Source: a bacterium
Lineage (GTDB): Bacteria; Actinomycetota; Acidimicrobiia; Spongiisociales; UBA11373
Direction: 5' to 3'
NCBI GenBank assembly: GCA_013202595.1
Contig: JABMPV010000432.1
Coordinates: 1-9,190 of the forward strand
Length of the DNA: 9,190 bases
Shown here: piece by piece, positions 1-5,332 of the stretch
Layout of the letters: every line of letters begins with the position of its first letter
Position numbering within the stretch: position 1 is the first letter of the stretch
The notes under the pieces: generated by a model
Database searches by the model: none
What the model was told of the DNA's origin: nothing
Seen by the model: only the letters and a program-made list of their open reading frames with translations
Program-made: the position numbers and the translations under genes

Positions 1-2
1 AC

Positions 3-611
3 CTCACCCTGAGCAACGGAGTCGTGGCCGGCACCAGGGATTCGGGGATCCTGATCGAGTTGGGAACCCTCATGTCGGAGATGACCTCCGACACACAGAC
101 TCTCCCCGTCATCGTCGGTCGAACCACCACCCCGATGCCGCCCTCCCTGACCTACGCCAGGTACTTCGCCGCCCACTTCGTCGAGATCGAAGTCGACGTC
201 GACACCGGAGCCATCCGCCTGCTCGACTACCTGGCCACCCAGGACAGCGGCACCGTGCTCAACCCCAGAGTCCTCGAAAACCAGGTAGTCGGCGGCGCCA
301 TCCTCGGATCGGGGTTCGCCCTGAAGGAGAGCCTGGCCTTCGATCCGGACACCGGCAGAGTCCTCAACCCCGGCTTCAGCGACTACAAGGTCATGCGCGC
401 CCCGGAGTTCCCCCTCGATCCAGGAGTCCTCTTCTGTGAAACCCCCGACCCCGTCGGCCCCTTCGGAGCCAAGAGTGCCGGCGAGGCACCGGCGTGTGCT
501 CCCATCCCGGCGATCTCCCAGGCGGTTTACAACGCAACAGGAGTCTGGCTGGACATACCCATGACACCCGAACGATTGCTGGTGGCAATGGGGAAGATCG
601 CGGCCGGGTAG
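3..611 (+). CDS. Molybdenum hydroxylase large subunit (xanthine dehydrogenase / CO dehydrogenase-type), C-terminal part
   Basis: The reading frame is open from the left edge (frame starting at base 3), so the N-terminus lies outside the window; 202 residues are visible. The segment AHFVEIEVDVDTG, followed by a QDSGTVLNP stretch and VVGGAILGSGFALKE, matches the C-terminal half of xanthine dehydrogenase/aldehyde oxidase family molybdopterin-binding subunits. The later GAKSAGEAP carries the position of the family's catalytic glutamate (visible residue 161), which acts at the Mo centre to activate water for substrate hydroxylation. These enzymes work in the cytoplasm with FAD and 2Fe-2S subunits, which are not in view. 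The substrate cannot be told: xanthine, aldehyde, nicotinate-like and CO enzymes look alike here, and the loop that would separate the CO type is missing. The frame ends normally with TAG and faces a convergent aminotransferase remnant. Confidence 0.88.
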   Translation, partial: LTLSNGVVAGTRDSGILIELGTLMSEMTSDTQTLPVIVGRTTTPMPPSLTYARYFAAHFVEIEVDVDTGAIRLLDYLATQDSGTVLNPRVLENQVVGGAILGSGFALKESLAFDPDTGRVLNPGFSDYKVMRAPEFPLDPGVLFCETPDPVGPFGAKSAGEAPACAPIPAISQAVYNATGVWLDIPMTPERLLVAMGKIAAG

Positions 612-691
612 CCGGCGGGGTGGATGAATCCGAGAAGCGGCTGTGCGCCCCGGGGTGTGACTCCACGCTCCGGAGGGTCGTCGATTCGGGA

Positions 692-985
692 TCACGACCT
701 CATCGCTGAGATCACCTCGAGCGTCGTGTCCAATTCGAACAGTGAGTTGAAGTAGTGCACTCCGGCGCGAACCACCGCGTCGAGGTTCCTCCACCAGAGA
801 TCGCGTTGTACATTGCGCCGGCCGGGCGCCGACACGTTGATTCCATCGCGCCGCAGGCGGCTCTGGACGTCGGCCGGTTCGATGCCGTCCACAGTGAAGG
901 TGACGATCCCGCACCGATCGCGCCCTTCGTCATGCACCATCACACCGGATTCCGTCGACGGGGATACTGCGACACCGCCCCCCGC
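692..985 (-). pseudogene. Class V aminotransferase (cysteine desulfurase / isopenicillin N epimerase-like), C-terminal remnant
   Basis: The frame runs leftward from an in-frame stop at 986-988 to a TGA at 692-694. Its product has the hallmark C-terminal domain of class V PLP aminotransferases: CGIVTFTVDGIEPADVQSRL, then GINVSAPG, then VVRAGVHYFNSLFELD, a close match to the usual VRASVHYYNTEDE-type ending. Recognisable similarity starts near SGVMVHDEG (about base 955). The larger PLP-binding domain with the catalytic lysine, some 280-300 residues in this family, is absent from all frames upstream. A GTG at 943 could start an 83-residue product, but that would be only part of a small domain. 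I therefore call it a gene truncated at its 5' end, with the breakpoint at about 945-985. The coding signal in what remains looks undamaged, so the loss may be recent. A fragment from an assembly join cannot be excluded. Confidence 0.75.
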
Positions 986-990
986 TCAGA

Positions 991-1007
991 CCCCCGAATG
1001 GCGGGGG
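991..1007. repeat. Short GC hairpin (CCCCCG / CGGGGG)
   Basis: A perfect 6-base inverted repeat with a 5-base spacer lies within about 10-40 bases of where aminotransferase similarity ends. It could be a hairpin at an insertion boundary or simply low-complexity GC sequence. Confidence 0.4.
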
Positions 1008-1229
1008 AGTGGCGACGGACCTACCGGTTGGCGCACGGGACGTACCCCACGACCCCGGACACCACGGAGACCCCTGAGAGGCGCCGACACATTCATCCCG
1101 CTCCGTGACGCTCCGCTCCCGGGCCGCCAGCCACGGCACCACGTGATCGAATCCCACGAACTGTCCCTGAGAGAAGGGGAGACCGGGTGGGGAAGTGGTT
1201 GGGTGGTCGTCCTTTCGGGACGGTTTCTC

Positions 1230-1253
1230 ATCCATTCCCATACCTTGACATAA
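1230..1253 (+). repeat. Direct repeat copy A, core CTTGACATAA
   Basis: This 24-base copy (ATCCATTCCCATA, then CCTTGACATAA) matches the copy at 1288-1311 in 22 of 24 positions, with a period of 58 bases. The repeat contains TTGACA, a perfect -35 box sequence, but no -10 box was found at the proper distance. Two near-identical copies in a gene-free stretch suggest transposon-end or recombinase-binding repeats. Confidence 0.6.
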
Positions 1254-1287
1254 GTGCCACCGACCGGACGCAAGAGTCGTTTTAGGT

Positions 1288-1311
1288 ATCCATCCCCATA
1301 ACTTGACATAA
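1288..1311 (+). repeat. Direct repeat copy B, core CTTGACATAA, with flanking inverted repeat
   Basis: This is the second copy of the 24-base repeat, differing from copy A at its seventh and fourteenth positions. It also forms an inverted repeat with the following bases: CCCATAA at 1295-1301 pairs with TTATGGG at 1318-1324 across 16 bases. Copy A lacks this arrangement. Direct plus inverted repetition is typical of element ends or recombinase sites. Confidence 0.6.
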
Positions 1312-1608
1312 CGTGGATTATGGGCGCACCGTTGACAAGCCTGTGGGCGCCGAAACACCACGCACCGGCCCACGAAGCTGTCCCTGAGGCGACCGCTGAC
1401 CCGCAACGCCACGGCGAAGGCCGTACCTGTCGCGTTCGCATCAGTCCGGTCGGAGCCGGCGGGACCCTCACCGTGGTGTCGCTGGTCGATCGACCGCTGC
1501 TCCGGTCCCCGGTCCGGTCACTCCGGCCCAGCCATTCACAGATCGGCGCAGTGAATCGAGCAGTCGGCATGTGATGGCGTATCCCCCGGCACCAACCACC
1601 TACGACCC

Positions 1609-1629
1609 GTTACGTCACTGTGACGTAAC
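1609..1629. promoter_or_regulatory. 21-base palindrome, copy 1 (perfect)
   Basis: Arms GTTACGTCAC (1609-1618) and GTGACGTAAC (1620-1629) are perfect reverse complements around one central T. The last base of the right arm is the first base, on the plus strand, of the zinc-finger gene's stop codon complement (1629-1631). The length and symmetry are those of an operator for a dimeric regulator such as the TetR or MerR types, but no gene begins next to this copy on either strand. It is the most perfect of three copies (others at 1991-2011 and 2817-2837). Confidence 0.75.
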
Positions 1630-2000
1630 TATGCGGGATCGGCGTCGCCGATGGCGATGGGTTCGGGGGCGCGGTCACGCAATTGGGAGGCTGCGCCATG
1701 GAGGTGCTCGAAGGCCCTGCGGTACTCGTCCGCTTTCGGCCGGCCGATCAGATCCTGCTCGACGTCGTCGAGTGCTGCTCCCAGTTCCCAGATCAGATCC
1801 CTGAGCATCTCCAGTTCCTCGGATGCGACCAGCGTCTGTCCAGATGACAGGCCGATCTCGCCACCCACGCGCCGCGCCTCGAAAGCACGCTGGCGATGTG
1901 AGCGCCGGCAGTATCGCCTGGGACGTCCCGGACCGGGGGTCTGCACCACTTCTGCTCCGCACCAGGCGCAGCGTGCGGGCGATGGAGATGTTTGCGTCAC
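1629..2000 (-). CDS. Small CCCH zinc-finger protein, function unknown
   Basis: The product is 123 residues. Residues 11-14 (CAWC), Cys31 and His35 form a C-x2-C-x16-C-x3-H pattern that should bind one zinc, followed by the basic stretch RRSHRQRAFEARR. This layout (CxxC, GRPRRYC, RQRA-EARR) is familiar from uncharacterised actinobacterial proteins. The rest (about 58-110) is probably helical and acidic, with LEMLRDLIWELG and a second helix near EYRRAFEHLHG, suggesting oligomerisation. The start is taken as GTG at 2000: it gives a short leader before the first cysteine, whereas upstream codons run into alkD. There is no clear Shine-Dalgarno sequence; a TACAGT at 2015-2010 could be a -10 box for a very short leader. 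The start codon lies inside palindrome copy 2 and the stop codon touches copy 1. It follows alkD on the same strand by 49 bases. A DNA- or RNA-binding role is inference. Confidence 0.72.
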   Translation of the reverse strand: MTQTSPSPARCAWCGAEVVQTPGPGRPRRYCRRSHRQRAFEARRVGGEIGLSSGQTLVASEELEMLRDLIWELGAALDDVEQDLIGRPKADEYRRAFEHLHGAASQLRDRAPEPIAIGDADPA

Positions 2001-2011
2001 AGTGACGTAAC
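1991..2011. promoter_or_regulatory. 21-base palindrome, copy 2 (overlaps zinc-finger start codon)
   Basis: The right arm GTGACGTAAC (2002-2011) is identical to copy 1; the left arm TTTGCGTCAC (1991-2000) differs at its first and fourth bases; the central base is A. On the minus strand the copy covers the GTG start codon at 2000-1998 and the few bases before it, and overlaps a possible -10 box at 2015-2010. A bound dimer here would block the start of the zinc-finger gene, which would fit autoregulation or shared repression. Confidence 0.7.
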
Positions 2012-2049
2012 TGTACCGCGAGTGACCACCGCCGCCGAGGACCCAGCAC

Positions 2050-2748
2050 TCACCGACTTGCGGCCCCGGCCTCCTTGACCCTGCGCCGCTCGCGAGTCTT
2101 GAGGATGTACTCGGGTGCAAACGGAGTCTTGCAGCCGGTCTCCCCGTGATCCACCTCGACGACCCCGATCCGCGTCGCCGTGTCGATGGCGGCTGCCTCC
2201 AACTCGTCGCTACGTGATCCGATAGCGATCAGCGTGGCGTTCATCGAATACCTCGCCCGATTGGGGGCCGAGGAGATATCACTTTCGATCCGACCGGCAA
2301 GCGCCTCGAGTTGGCCGTCATCGAATTCCCGACTCGACAGGAGCGCGTTCGTGAGAATCTGCCAGCCGAGAGCCTGCTCCCACTCACCGGCGCGGCCGAT
2401 CAGGTCGTAGGCGGCCGCGAGACCGACTGCGCTCCCGGCGATAGGCGCGGTGAGCGAGTCGGTGAGCACGTAGTTGTCGACATCGGCAATCCATCGGTCC
2501 ACGCCCGACCGGTCGATCTCGCCAGGGTCCATGATCATCCCGGCCAGGACGCGCGCGTCGTGGTTGCCTGTCGCCCACAAGTCCTCAGCGAGCGCCTGGT
2601 CGCGCCCCAGACGCTTTCCCAGCGGCCGCAACACGGCGTACGAGACCCCGAACATCGGCGGCCGGGCGCCGTGGCGCGTGTACACCTTCCGATGCTGCTC
2701 GGTCCCCTGTGCCTCGAGCTCCATCATGATGTCGGTGACGTCGGCCAT
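2050..2748 (-). CDS. AlkD-like DNA alkylation repair protein (HEAT-like repeat glycosylase family)
   Basis: The product is 232 residues, normal for AlkD-type proteins, which are all-helical HEAT-like folds that remove 3- and 7-alkylpurines from DNA. Matching features are FGVSYAVLRPLGKRLG near residue 33, a DLWATGNHDARVLAGMI segment near 56-72, DNYVLTDSL at 91-99, and the C-terminal VDHGETGCKTP at about 199-209 that marks one branch of the family. Asp97 falls where the catalytic Asp of Bacillus AlkD is expected, but the Trp four residues earlier is Tyr93, so activity may differ. The ATG at 2748 has a GGAGG four bases away. A likely promoter lies at 2777-2804, with palindrome copy 3 just beyond it. 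The zinc-finger gene follows on the same strand. Confidence 0.85.
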   Translation of the reverse strand: MADVTDIMMELEAQGTEQHRKVYTRHGARPPMFGVSYAVLRPLGKRLGRDQALAEDLWATGNHDARVLAGMIMDPGEIDRSGVDRWIADVDNYVLTDSLTAPIAGSAVGLAAAYDLIGRAGEWEQALGWQILTNALLSSREFDDGQLEALAGRIESDISSAPNRARYSMNATLIAIGSRSDELEAAAIDTATRIGVVEVDHGETGCKTPFAPEYILKTRERRRVKEAGAASR

Positions 2749-2776
2749 GTCCCCTCCGCTGTTTCGATCGGGGGCG

Positions 2777-2804
2777 ATCGTACCCCCGCTCCCCCGTCTG
2801 TCAC
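2777..2804 (-). promoter_or_regulatory. Probable promoter of alkD (GTGACA - 16 - TACGAT)
   Basis: Reading leftward, GTGACA (2804-2799, one mismatch to TTGACA) is followed after 16 bases by TACGAT (2782-2777, fitting TAnnnT). Transcription would start near 2770, leaving about a 22-base leader that contains GGAGG before the ATG. Palindrome copy 3 ends 12 bases upstream of the -35 box, a position from which a bound regulator could act. Confidence 0.5.
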
Positions 2805-2816
2805 CGTGCTCGGATC

Positions 2817-2837
2817 GTTACGTCACAGTGACGTATT
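2817..2837. promoter_or_regulatory. 21-base palindrome, copy 3 (between alkD and thioredoxin)
   Basis: The left arm GTTACGTCAC (2817-2826) is identical to copy 1; the central base is A; the right arm GTGACGTATT (2828-2837) differs only in its last two bases. It sits in the 159-base divergent spacer, 12 bases upstream of the alkD -35 box and 70 bases before the thioredoxin start codon. One regulator could therefore control both genes. I found no clear promoter boxes for the thioredoxin side. Confidence 0.7.
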
Positions 2838-2907
2838 AGGAAATTGGAATACTTCTGGGACCGATGTGGTTGAAGCGCCCAGAACCAGAACGGGAGCATC
2901 ATCAACC

Positions 2908-3297
2908 ATGACAACAGTCACACTCACCAAGGACAACTTCGAGTCCACGATCAACGACAACGACACCGTCATTGTCGACTTCTGGGCCGAATGGTGTGGT
3001 CCCTGCAAGCAGTTCGGGCCGACCTTCGAAGAGGCGTCGAACAACAACGAGGACATCGTTTTCGCAAAGGTGGACACGGAGGACCAGCAGGAACTCGCCC
3101 AACTCTTCAACGTGCGGTCGATCCCCACGCTGATGGTGTTTCGCGAGAACGTGGTCCTCTACTCTCAGGCCGGCGCACTCCCCGCCCCGGCGCTCGATGA
3201 TCTCATCGGCCAGGTGCGCGAGATCGACATGGACGACGTCCATCGTCAGATCGCCGAGCACGAGTCGGAGCACGCTTCGGAGAACGCCAACGGCTGA
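2908..3297 (+). CDS. Thioredoxin with a charged C-terminal extension
   Basis: The 129-residue product carries the active site W29-C-G-P-C33 after the strand TVIVDFWAE, and the cis-proline motif SIPT (Pro73), both standard for thioredoxin. It reduces disulfides in cytoplasmic proteins, using electrons from thioredoxin reductase, which is not in the window. The fold ends near residue 107; the remaining 20 or so residues, starting near DMDDVHRQIAEHESEH, form an acidic, His-containing tail that classical 105-110-residue thioredoxins lack. The frame stays open far upstream, but the ATG at 2908 is the domain start, and GGGAG lies 11 bases before it. Palindrome copy 3 is upstream and a strong hairpin follows the stop. 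MsrB, encoded 1.6 kb away, is a natural client; that link is inference. Confidence 0.93.
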   Translation: MTTVTLTKDNFESTINDNDTVIVDFWAEWCGPCKQFGPTFEEASNNNEDIVFAKVDTEDQQELAQLFNVRSIPTLMVFRENVVLYSQAGALPAPALDDLIGQVREIDMDDVHRQIAEHESEHASENANG

Positions 3298-3319
3298 CCC
3301 CTCCCCCGGGCCGTTCGAC

Positions 3320-3351
3320 ATCACCCTCCTGCTTCCCCGCAGGAGGGTGAT
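3320..3351 (+). terminator. Hairpin terminator after thioredoxin
   Basis: ATCACCCTCCTGC (3320-3332) and GCAGGAGGGTGAT (3339-3351) form a perfect 13-base-pair stem with a 6-base loop, 22 bases after the thioredoxin stop. There is no T-run, as is common for GC-rich actinobacterial terminators. It separates thioredoxin from the next gene, whose -10 box follows 20 bases later. Confidence 0.75.
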
Positions 3352-3370
3352 TGGCGTCACAGCCCGCGCG

Positions 3371-3376
3371 TAGGGT
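3371..3376 (+). promoter_or_regulatory. -10 box of a probable leaderless promoter for the luciferase-like gene
   Basis: TAGGGT fits the TAnnnT form and ends 7 bases before the ATG at 3384, so transcription would begin at or next to the start codon. No Shine-Dalgarno sequence is present, which agrees with a leaderless message. No good -35 box is seen. Just upstream, at 3351-3362, TTGGCGTCACAG matches the left half of palindrome copy 2 in 11 of 12 bases. Confidence 0.5.
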
Positions 3377-3383
3377 TCTCCCC

Positions 3384-4229
3384 ATGCACTACGGCCTCCA
3401 TTTCCCCAACTTCGCGATCTTCGGCGACCCGGAAGTCGTCGTCAGGATCGCCACCACGGCAGAGGCGGCAGGGTGGGACGGAGTCTTCCCGTGGGACCAC
3501 ATCCAGGCGGGCCACTGGGCGGGGCCCGTCATCGATCCCTGGGTCGCCATGGCCGCTGCCGCGGTCGCCACCAAGAGGATCAAGATCGGGCCCATGGTGA
3601 CGCCGGTGCCCCGCCGGCGTCCGGCGAAACTCGCCCGTGAGACCGTGACACTCGATCACCTGTCGGGTGGGCGACTCATCCTCGGTGTCGGCATCGGATG
3701 GCCGCCCGATGTGGACTTCGAGTACTTCGGCGATCATGCAGACAACCGCGTACGTGGCGAGCAGCTGGATGAGGGCCTGGCGCTGATCGATGCCCTATGG
3801 AGCGGGGATGTGGTCAATCACCAGGGCAAGCACTACACCGCCACCGATGCGTTGTTCCACCCGACGCCCGTGCAGCAGCCACGCATCCCCGTCTGGGTGG
3901 GTGGCATGTGGCCTCGCAAGCCGGCGTTTCGCCGCGCTGCTCGCTGGGACGGCATGTACCCCATCGCCGCGGGTGACGGCCCGGATGACTTCATCGCAAT
4001 GACCCCCGAGATGCTGGCCGAGATCGCCGGGTACGTCGCGTCACATCGGGAAACCGACGCTCCGTTCGACGTGGCGGTCAATGGCTCGTCGTTCCCGGGA
4101 ACCGAGACGGCGTCGCCGAATGCCTTCGCAGATGCAGGGGCCACCTGGTGGATCGAGAACATCGGCTGGCCCCCCGACGTCACGCTGGAAGCCTGGCTCG
4201 ACTTCATCGCAGACGGCCCGCCCCGCTGA
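3384..4229 (+). CDS. LLM-class (luciferase-like) flavin- or F420-dependent oxidoreductase
   Basis: The product is 281 residues, typical of single-domain luciferase-like monooxygenase family proteins. It begins with MHYGLHFPNF, has the conserved AEAAGWDGVFPWDH at about residues 28-41, and a clear family block, RETVTLDHLSGGRLILGVG, near residues 82-100, followed by WPPDVDFEYFG. Such proteins are TIM barrels that bind F420 or FMN and carry out hydride transfers or monooxygenations on small molecules; the sequence does not decide the cofactor or substrate. The ATG at 3384 is chosen over a TTG at 3351 because the earlier start overlaps the terminator hairpin, adds residues with no family match, and the TAGGGT box points to 3384. 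The gene is probably monocistronic: it is insulated upstream and converges on the glycosylase gene 17 bases downstream. Confidence 0.9.
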   Translation: MHYGLHFPNFAIFGDPEVVVRIATTAEAAGWDGVFPWDHIQAGHWAGPVIDPWVAMAAAAVATKRIKIGPMVTPVPRRRPAKLARETVTLDHLSGGRLILGVGIGWPPDVDFEYFGDHADNRVRGEQLDEGLALIDALWSGDVVNHQGKHYTATDALFHPTPVQQPRIPVWVGGMWPRKPAFRRAARWDGMYPIAAGDGPDDFIAMTPEMLAEIAGYVASHRETDAPFDVAVNGSSFPGTETASPNAFADAGATWWIENIGWPPDVTLEAWLDFIADGPPR

Positions 4230-4249
4230 TCAGGCCGGCGCGCCGATCA
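4227..4249. terminator. Shared hairpin spanning both convergent stop codons
   Basis: TGATC (4227-4231) pairs with GATCA (4245-4249), and GGC (4233-4235) pairs with GCC (4242-4244), around one bulged A and a 6-base loop. The stop codon of the oxidoreductase (4227-4229) and that of the glycosylase (4249-4247) are the two ends of the stem, so one symmetric hairpin could serve both transcripts. There is no T-run on either side. Confidence 0.4.
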
Positions 4250-4867
4250 CCCGGCGAAGCGGGTCAGCACGGGCACCCGGTCGGCCTCGCATGCGGATCG
4301 AACGTGGCACCCGGCCAGGTGGTCGTTCACCAGTCCCATCGCCTGCATGAAGGCATACGCAGTGGTCGGCCCGACGAAACGCCAGCCGCGCTTCTTGAGA
4401 TCCTTCGACAATGCCGTCGACTCGGGCGTGCTGGCCGGCATTCGGTCGAACCCGTCGAACGCAGGGACGGGGTCCGGTGCCCTGGACCACACAAACGAGG
4501 CGATGGATCCCTCCGCCGCGATGAGTTCCTGCGCCGCGCGGGCGTTGTTGATCGCAGCCTCGATCTTGCCCCGGTGCCGGACGATCCCTGCATCTCCGAG
4601 CAGCGCCTCCACGTCCGAAGCGCCCATCGCAGCCACCCGATCGATCTCGAACCCGAGAAATGCCTCGCGAAAGCGCGGGCGCTTGCGCAGGATAGTGATC
4701 CAGGCCAATCCCGCCTGGAAGCCCTCGAGCACGATCTTCTCGAACAGGCGGTTGTCGTCGACGACCGGCCGGCCCCACTCCAGATCGTGGTACTCCGGGT
4801 AGATCCCTTCACCGGCACCCCAGGCGCAGCGATCGAGGCCGTCGGCACCGCGCTCGAGGTCGCTCAC
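4247..4867 (-). CDS. tag: DNA-3-methyladenine glycosylase I
   Basis: The 206-residue product matches E. coli TagA along its whole length. The Zn ligands are present: Cys14 (DRCAWG), His27 (YHDLEWG), His183 and Cys187 (NDHLAGC). Glu48 in LEGFQAGLAWIT is the base-recognition/catalytic glutamate, corresponding to Glu38 of E. coli. Other conserved blocks are GIVRHRGKIEAAINNARA and LSKDLKKRGWRFVGPTT. The enzyme removes 3-methyladenine from DNA in the first step of base excision repair. The frame is open farther upstream, but the GTG at 4867 is preferred: it overlaps the msrB stop as GTGA, leaves the usual short leader before the first cysteine, and the longer version would only read msrB out of frame. 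Translation is probably coupled to msrB. Confidence 0.95.
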   Translation of the reverse strand: MSDLERGADGLDRCAWGAGEGIYPEYHDLEWGRPVVDDNRLFEKIVLEGFQAGLAWITILRKRPRFREAFLGFEIDRVAAMGASDVEALLGDAGIVRHRGKIEAAINNARAAQELIAAEGSIASFVWSRAPDPVPAFDGFDRMPASTPESTALSKDLKKRGWRFVGPTTAYAFMQAMGLVNDHLAGCHVRSACEADRVPVLTRFAG

Positions 4868-5262
4868 GCCTCGGGGTCCAGCTTCAAGGCAGCTGAGTTC
4901 ATGCAGTAGCGAAGGCCTGATGGCTGGGGCCCATCCGGGAACACGTGGCCGAGGTGACCCCCGCACGTCGCACAGACCGCTTCAGTGCGGACCATGCCGT
5001 GGCTGCGGTCCTCACGCGTCTCGACGCGCCCGTCATCGACCGCCTGATAGAACGATGGCCAGCCACTGCCCGAATCGAACTTGGTGCCGGATGAGAACAA
5101 CTCGGTGCCACATCCGGCGCAGCGATATGTCCCGGCCGTATGGTCGTCCCAGAAGGCTCCAGTGAAAGGACGCTCCGTACCGCCCTTGCGGAGCACATCG
5201 AACGACTCGGCGCTGAGTCGGGTGCGCCATTCCTCTTCTGTGGTGGGAAGGTCTGCAGCCAT
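4864..5262 (-). CDS. msrB: Peptide-methionine (R)-S-oxide reductase
   Basis: The 132-residue product is a complete MsrB, reducing the R-epimer of methionine sulfoxide in proteins. It has two CxxC pairs for structural zinc (Cys48/Cys51 in CAGC, Cys97/Cys100 in CATC), the block SGSGWPSF (64-71), HLGHVFPDGP (103-112), and catalytic Cys120 in RYCMNSAAL. The position before GWPSF, which in many MsrBs is the resolving cysteine, is Ser66, so a simple intramolecular disulfide with Cys120 is not available there. The ATG at 5262 is preceded four bases away by GGAGG, deciding the start over longer in-frame options. The stop overlaps the glycosylase GTG, so the two form a translationally coupled protein/DNA repair pair. 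The thioredoxin encoded at 2908 is a possible electron donor. Confidence 0.95.
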   Translation of the reverse strand: MAADLPTTEEEWRTRLSAESFDVLRKGGTERPFTGAFWDDHTAGTYRCAGCGTELFSSGTKFDSGSGWPSFYQAVDDGRVETREDRSHGMVRTEAVCATCGGHLGHVFPDGPQPSGLRYCMNSAALKLDPEA

Positions 5263-5332
5263 AGGTCCTCCGGGGTGGATCGCGGTGGATGGGTACGGTA
5301 CCGCCGCGGCATCGCAATGTGGAGCGGCAGGA

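Larger units (their letters stand above)
986..1608. other. Gene-free stretch with repeats
   Basis: No frame here gives a recognisable protein. The longest open frames, on the minus strand at 986-1570 and 930-1412, are rich in Arg, Pro and Ser with no domain or convincing start, as expected of chance open frames in GC-rich DNA. What can be seen is a short inverted repeat, CCCCCG/CGGGGG, at 991-1007, a 24-base direct repeat pair at 1230-1253 and 1288-1311, and a CCCATAA/TTATGGG inverted repeat at 1295-1324. The stretch begins just where the aminotransferase similarity stops and ends at a 21-base palindrome. It may be a decayed or internally deleted mobile element, but no transposase or integrase fragment was recognised. 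Confidence 0.6.

Noticed and set aside
1230..1340. TTGACA boxes at 1244-1249, 1303-1308 and 1332-1337 as promoters
   Set aside because: No -10 box is found 15-19 bases downstream of any of them and no gene follows on that strand before 2908.
930..1570. Long open frames on the minus strand (986-1570 and 930-1412)
   Set aside because: Arg/Pro/Ser-rich with no domain, no ribosome-binding site and no conserved-looking block; typical chance open frames in GC-rich DNA.
2001..2120. Longer zinc-finger protein starting at 2120
   Set aside because: It would overlap the alkD 3' end and add a low-complexity leader; the recognisable part begins just after the GTG at 2000.
1609..2837. The three palindromes as a CRISPR array or integron attC sites
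   Set aside because: Spacing is irregular (382 and 826 bases) with genes between, so not CRISPR; the arms do not fit the GTTRRRY core and there are no attC-like unequal inner arms or an integrase.
2311..2907. Upstream extension of the thioredoxin reading frame
   Set aside because: The added 199 residues run antisense through alkD and the divergent promoter region and show no domain; the thioredoxin fold starts at the ATG at 2908.
4868..4966. Longer form of the 3-methyladenine glycosylase
   Set aside because: The extra 33 residues are msrB read in another frame; the GTGA overlap gives the normal length.
5263..5332. Promoter with a TACCGT -10 box ahead of msrB
   Set aside because: The hexamer fits TAnnnT, but no -35 box lies at a workable distance; too weak to list.
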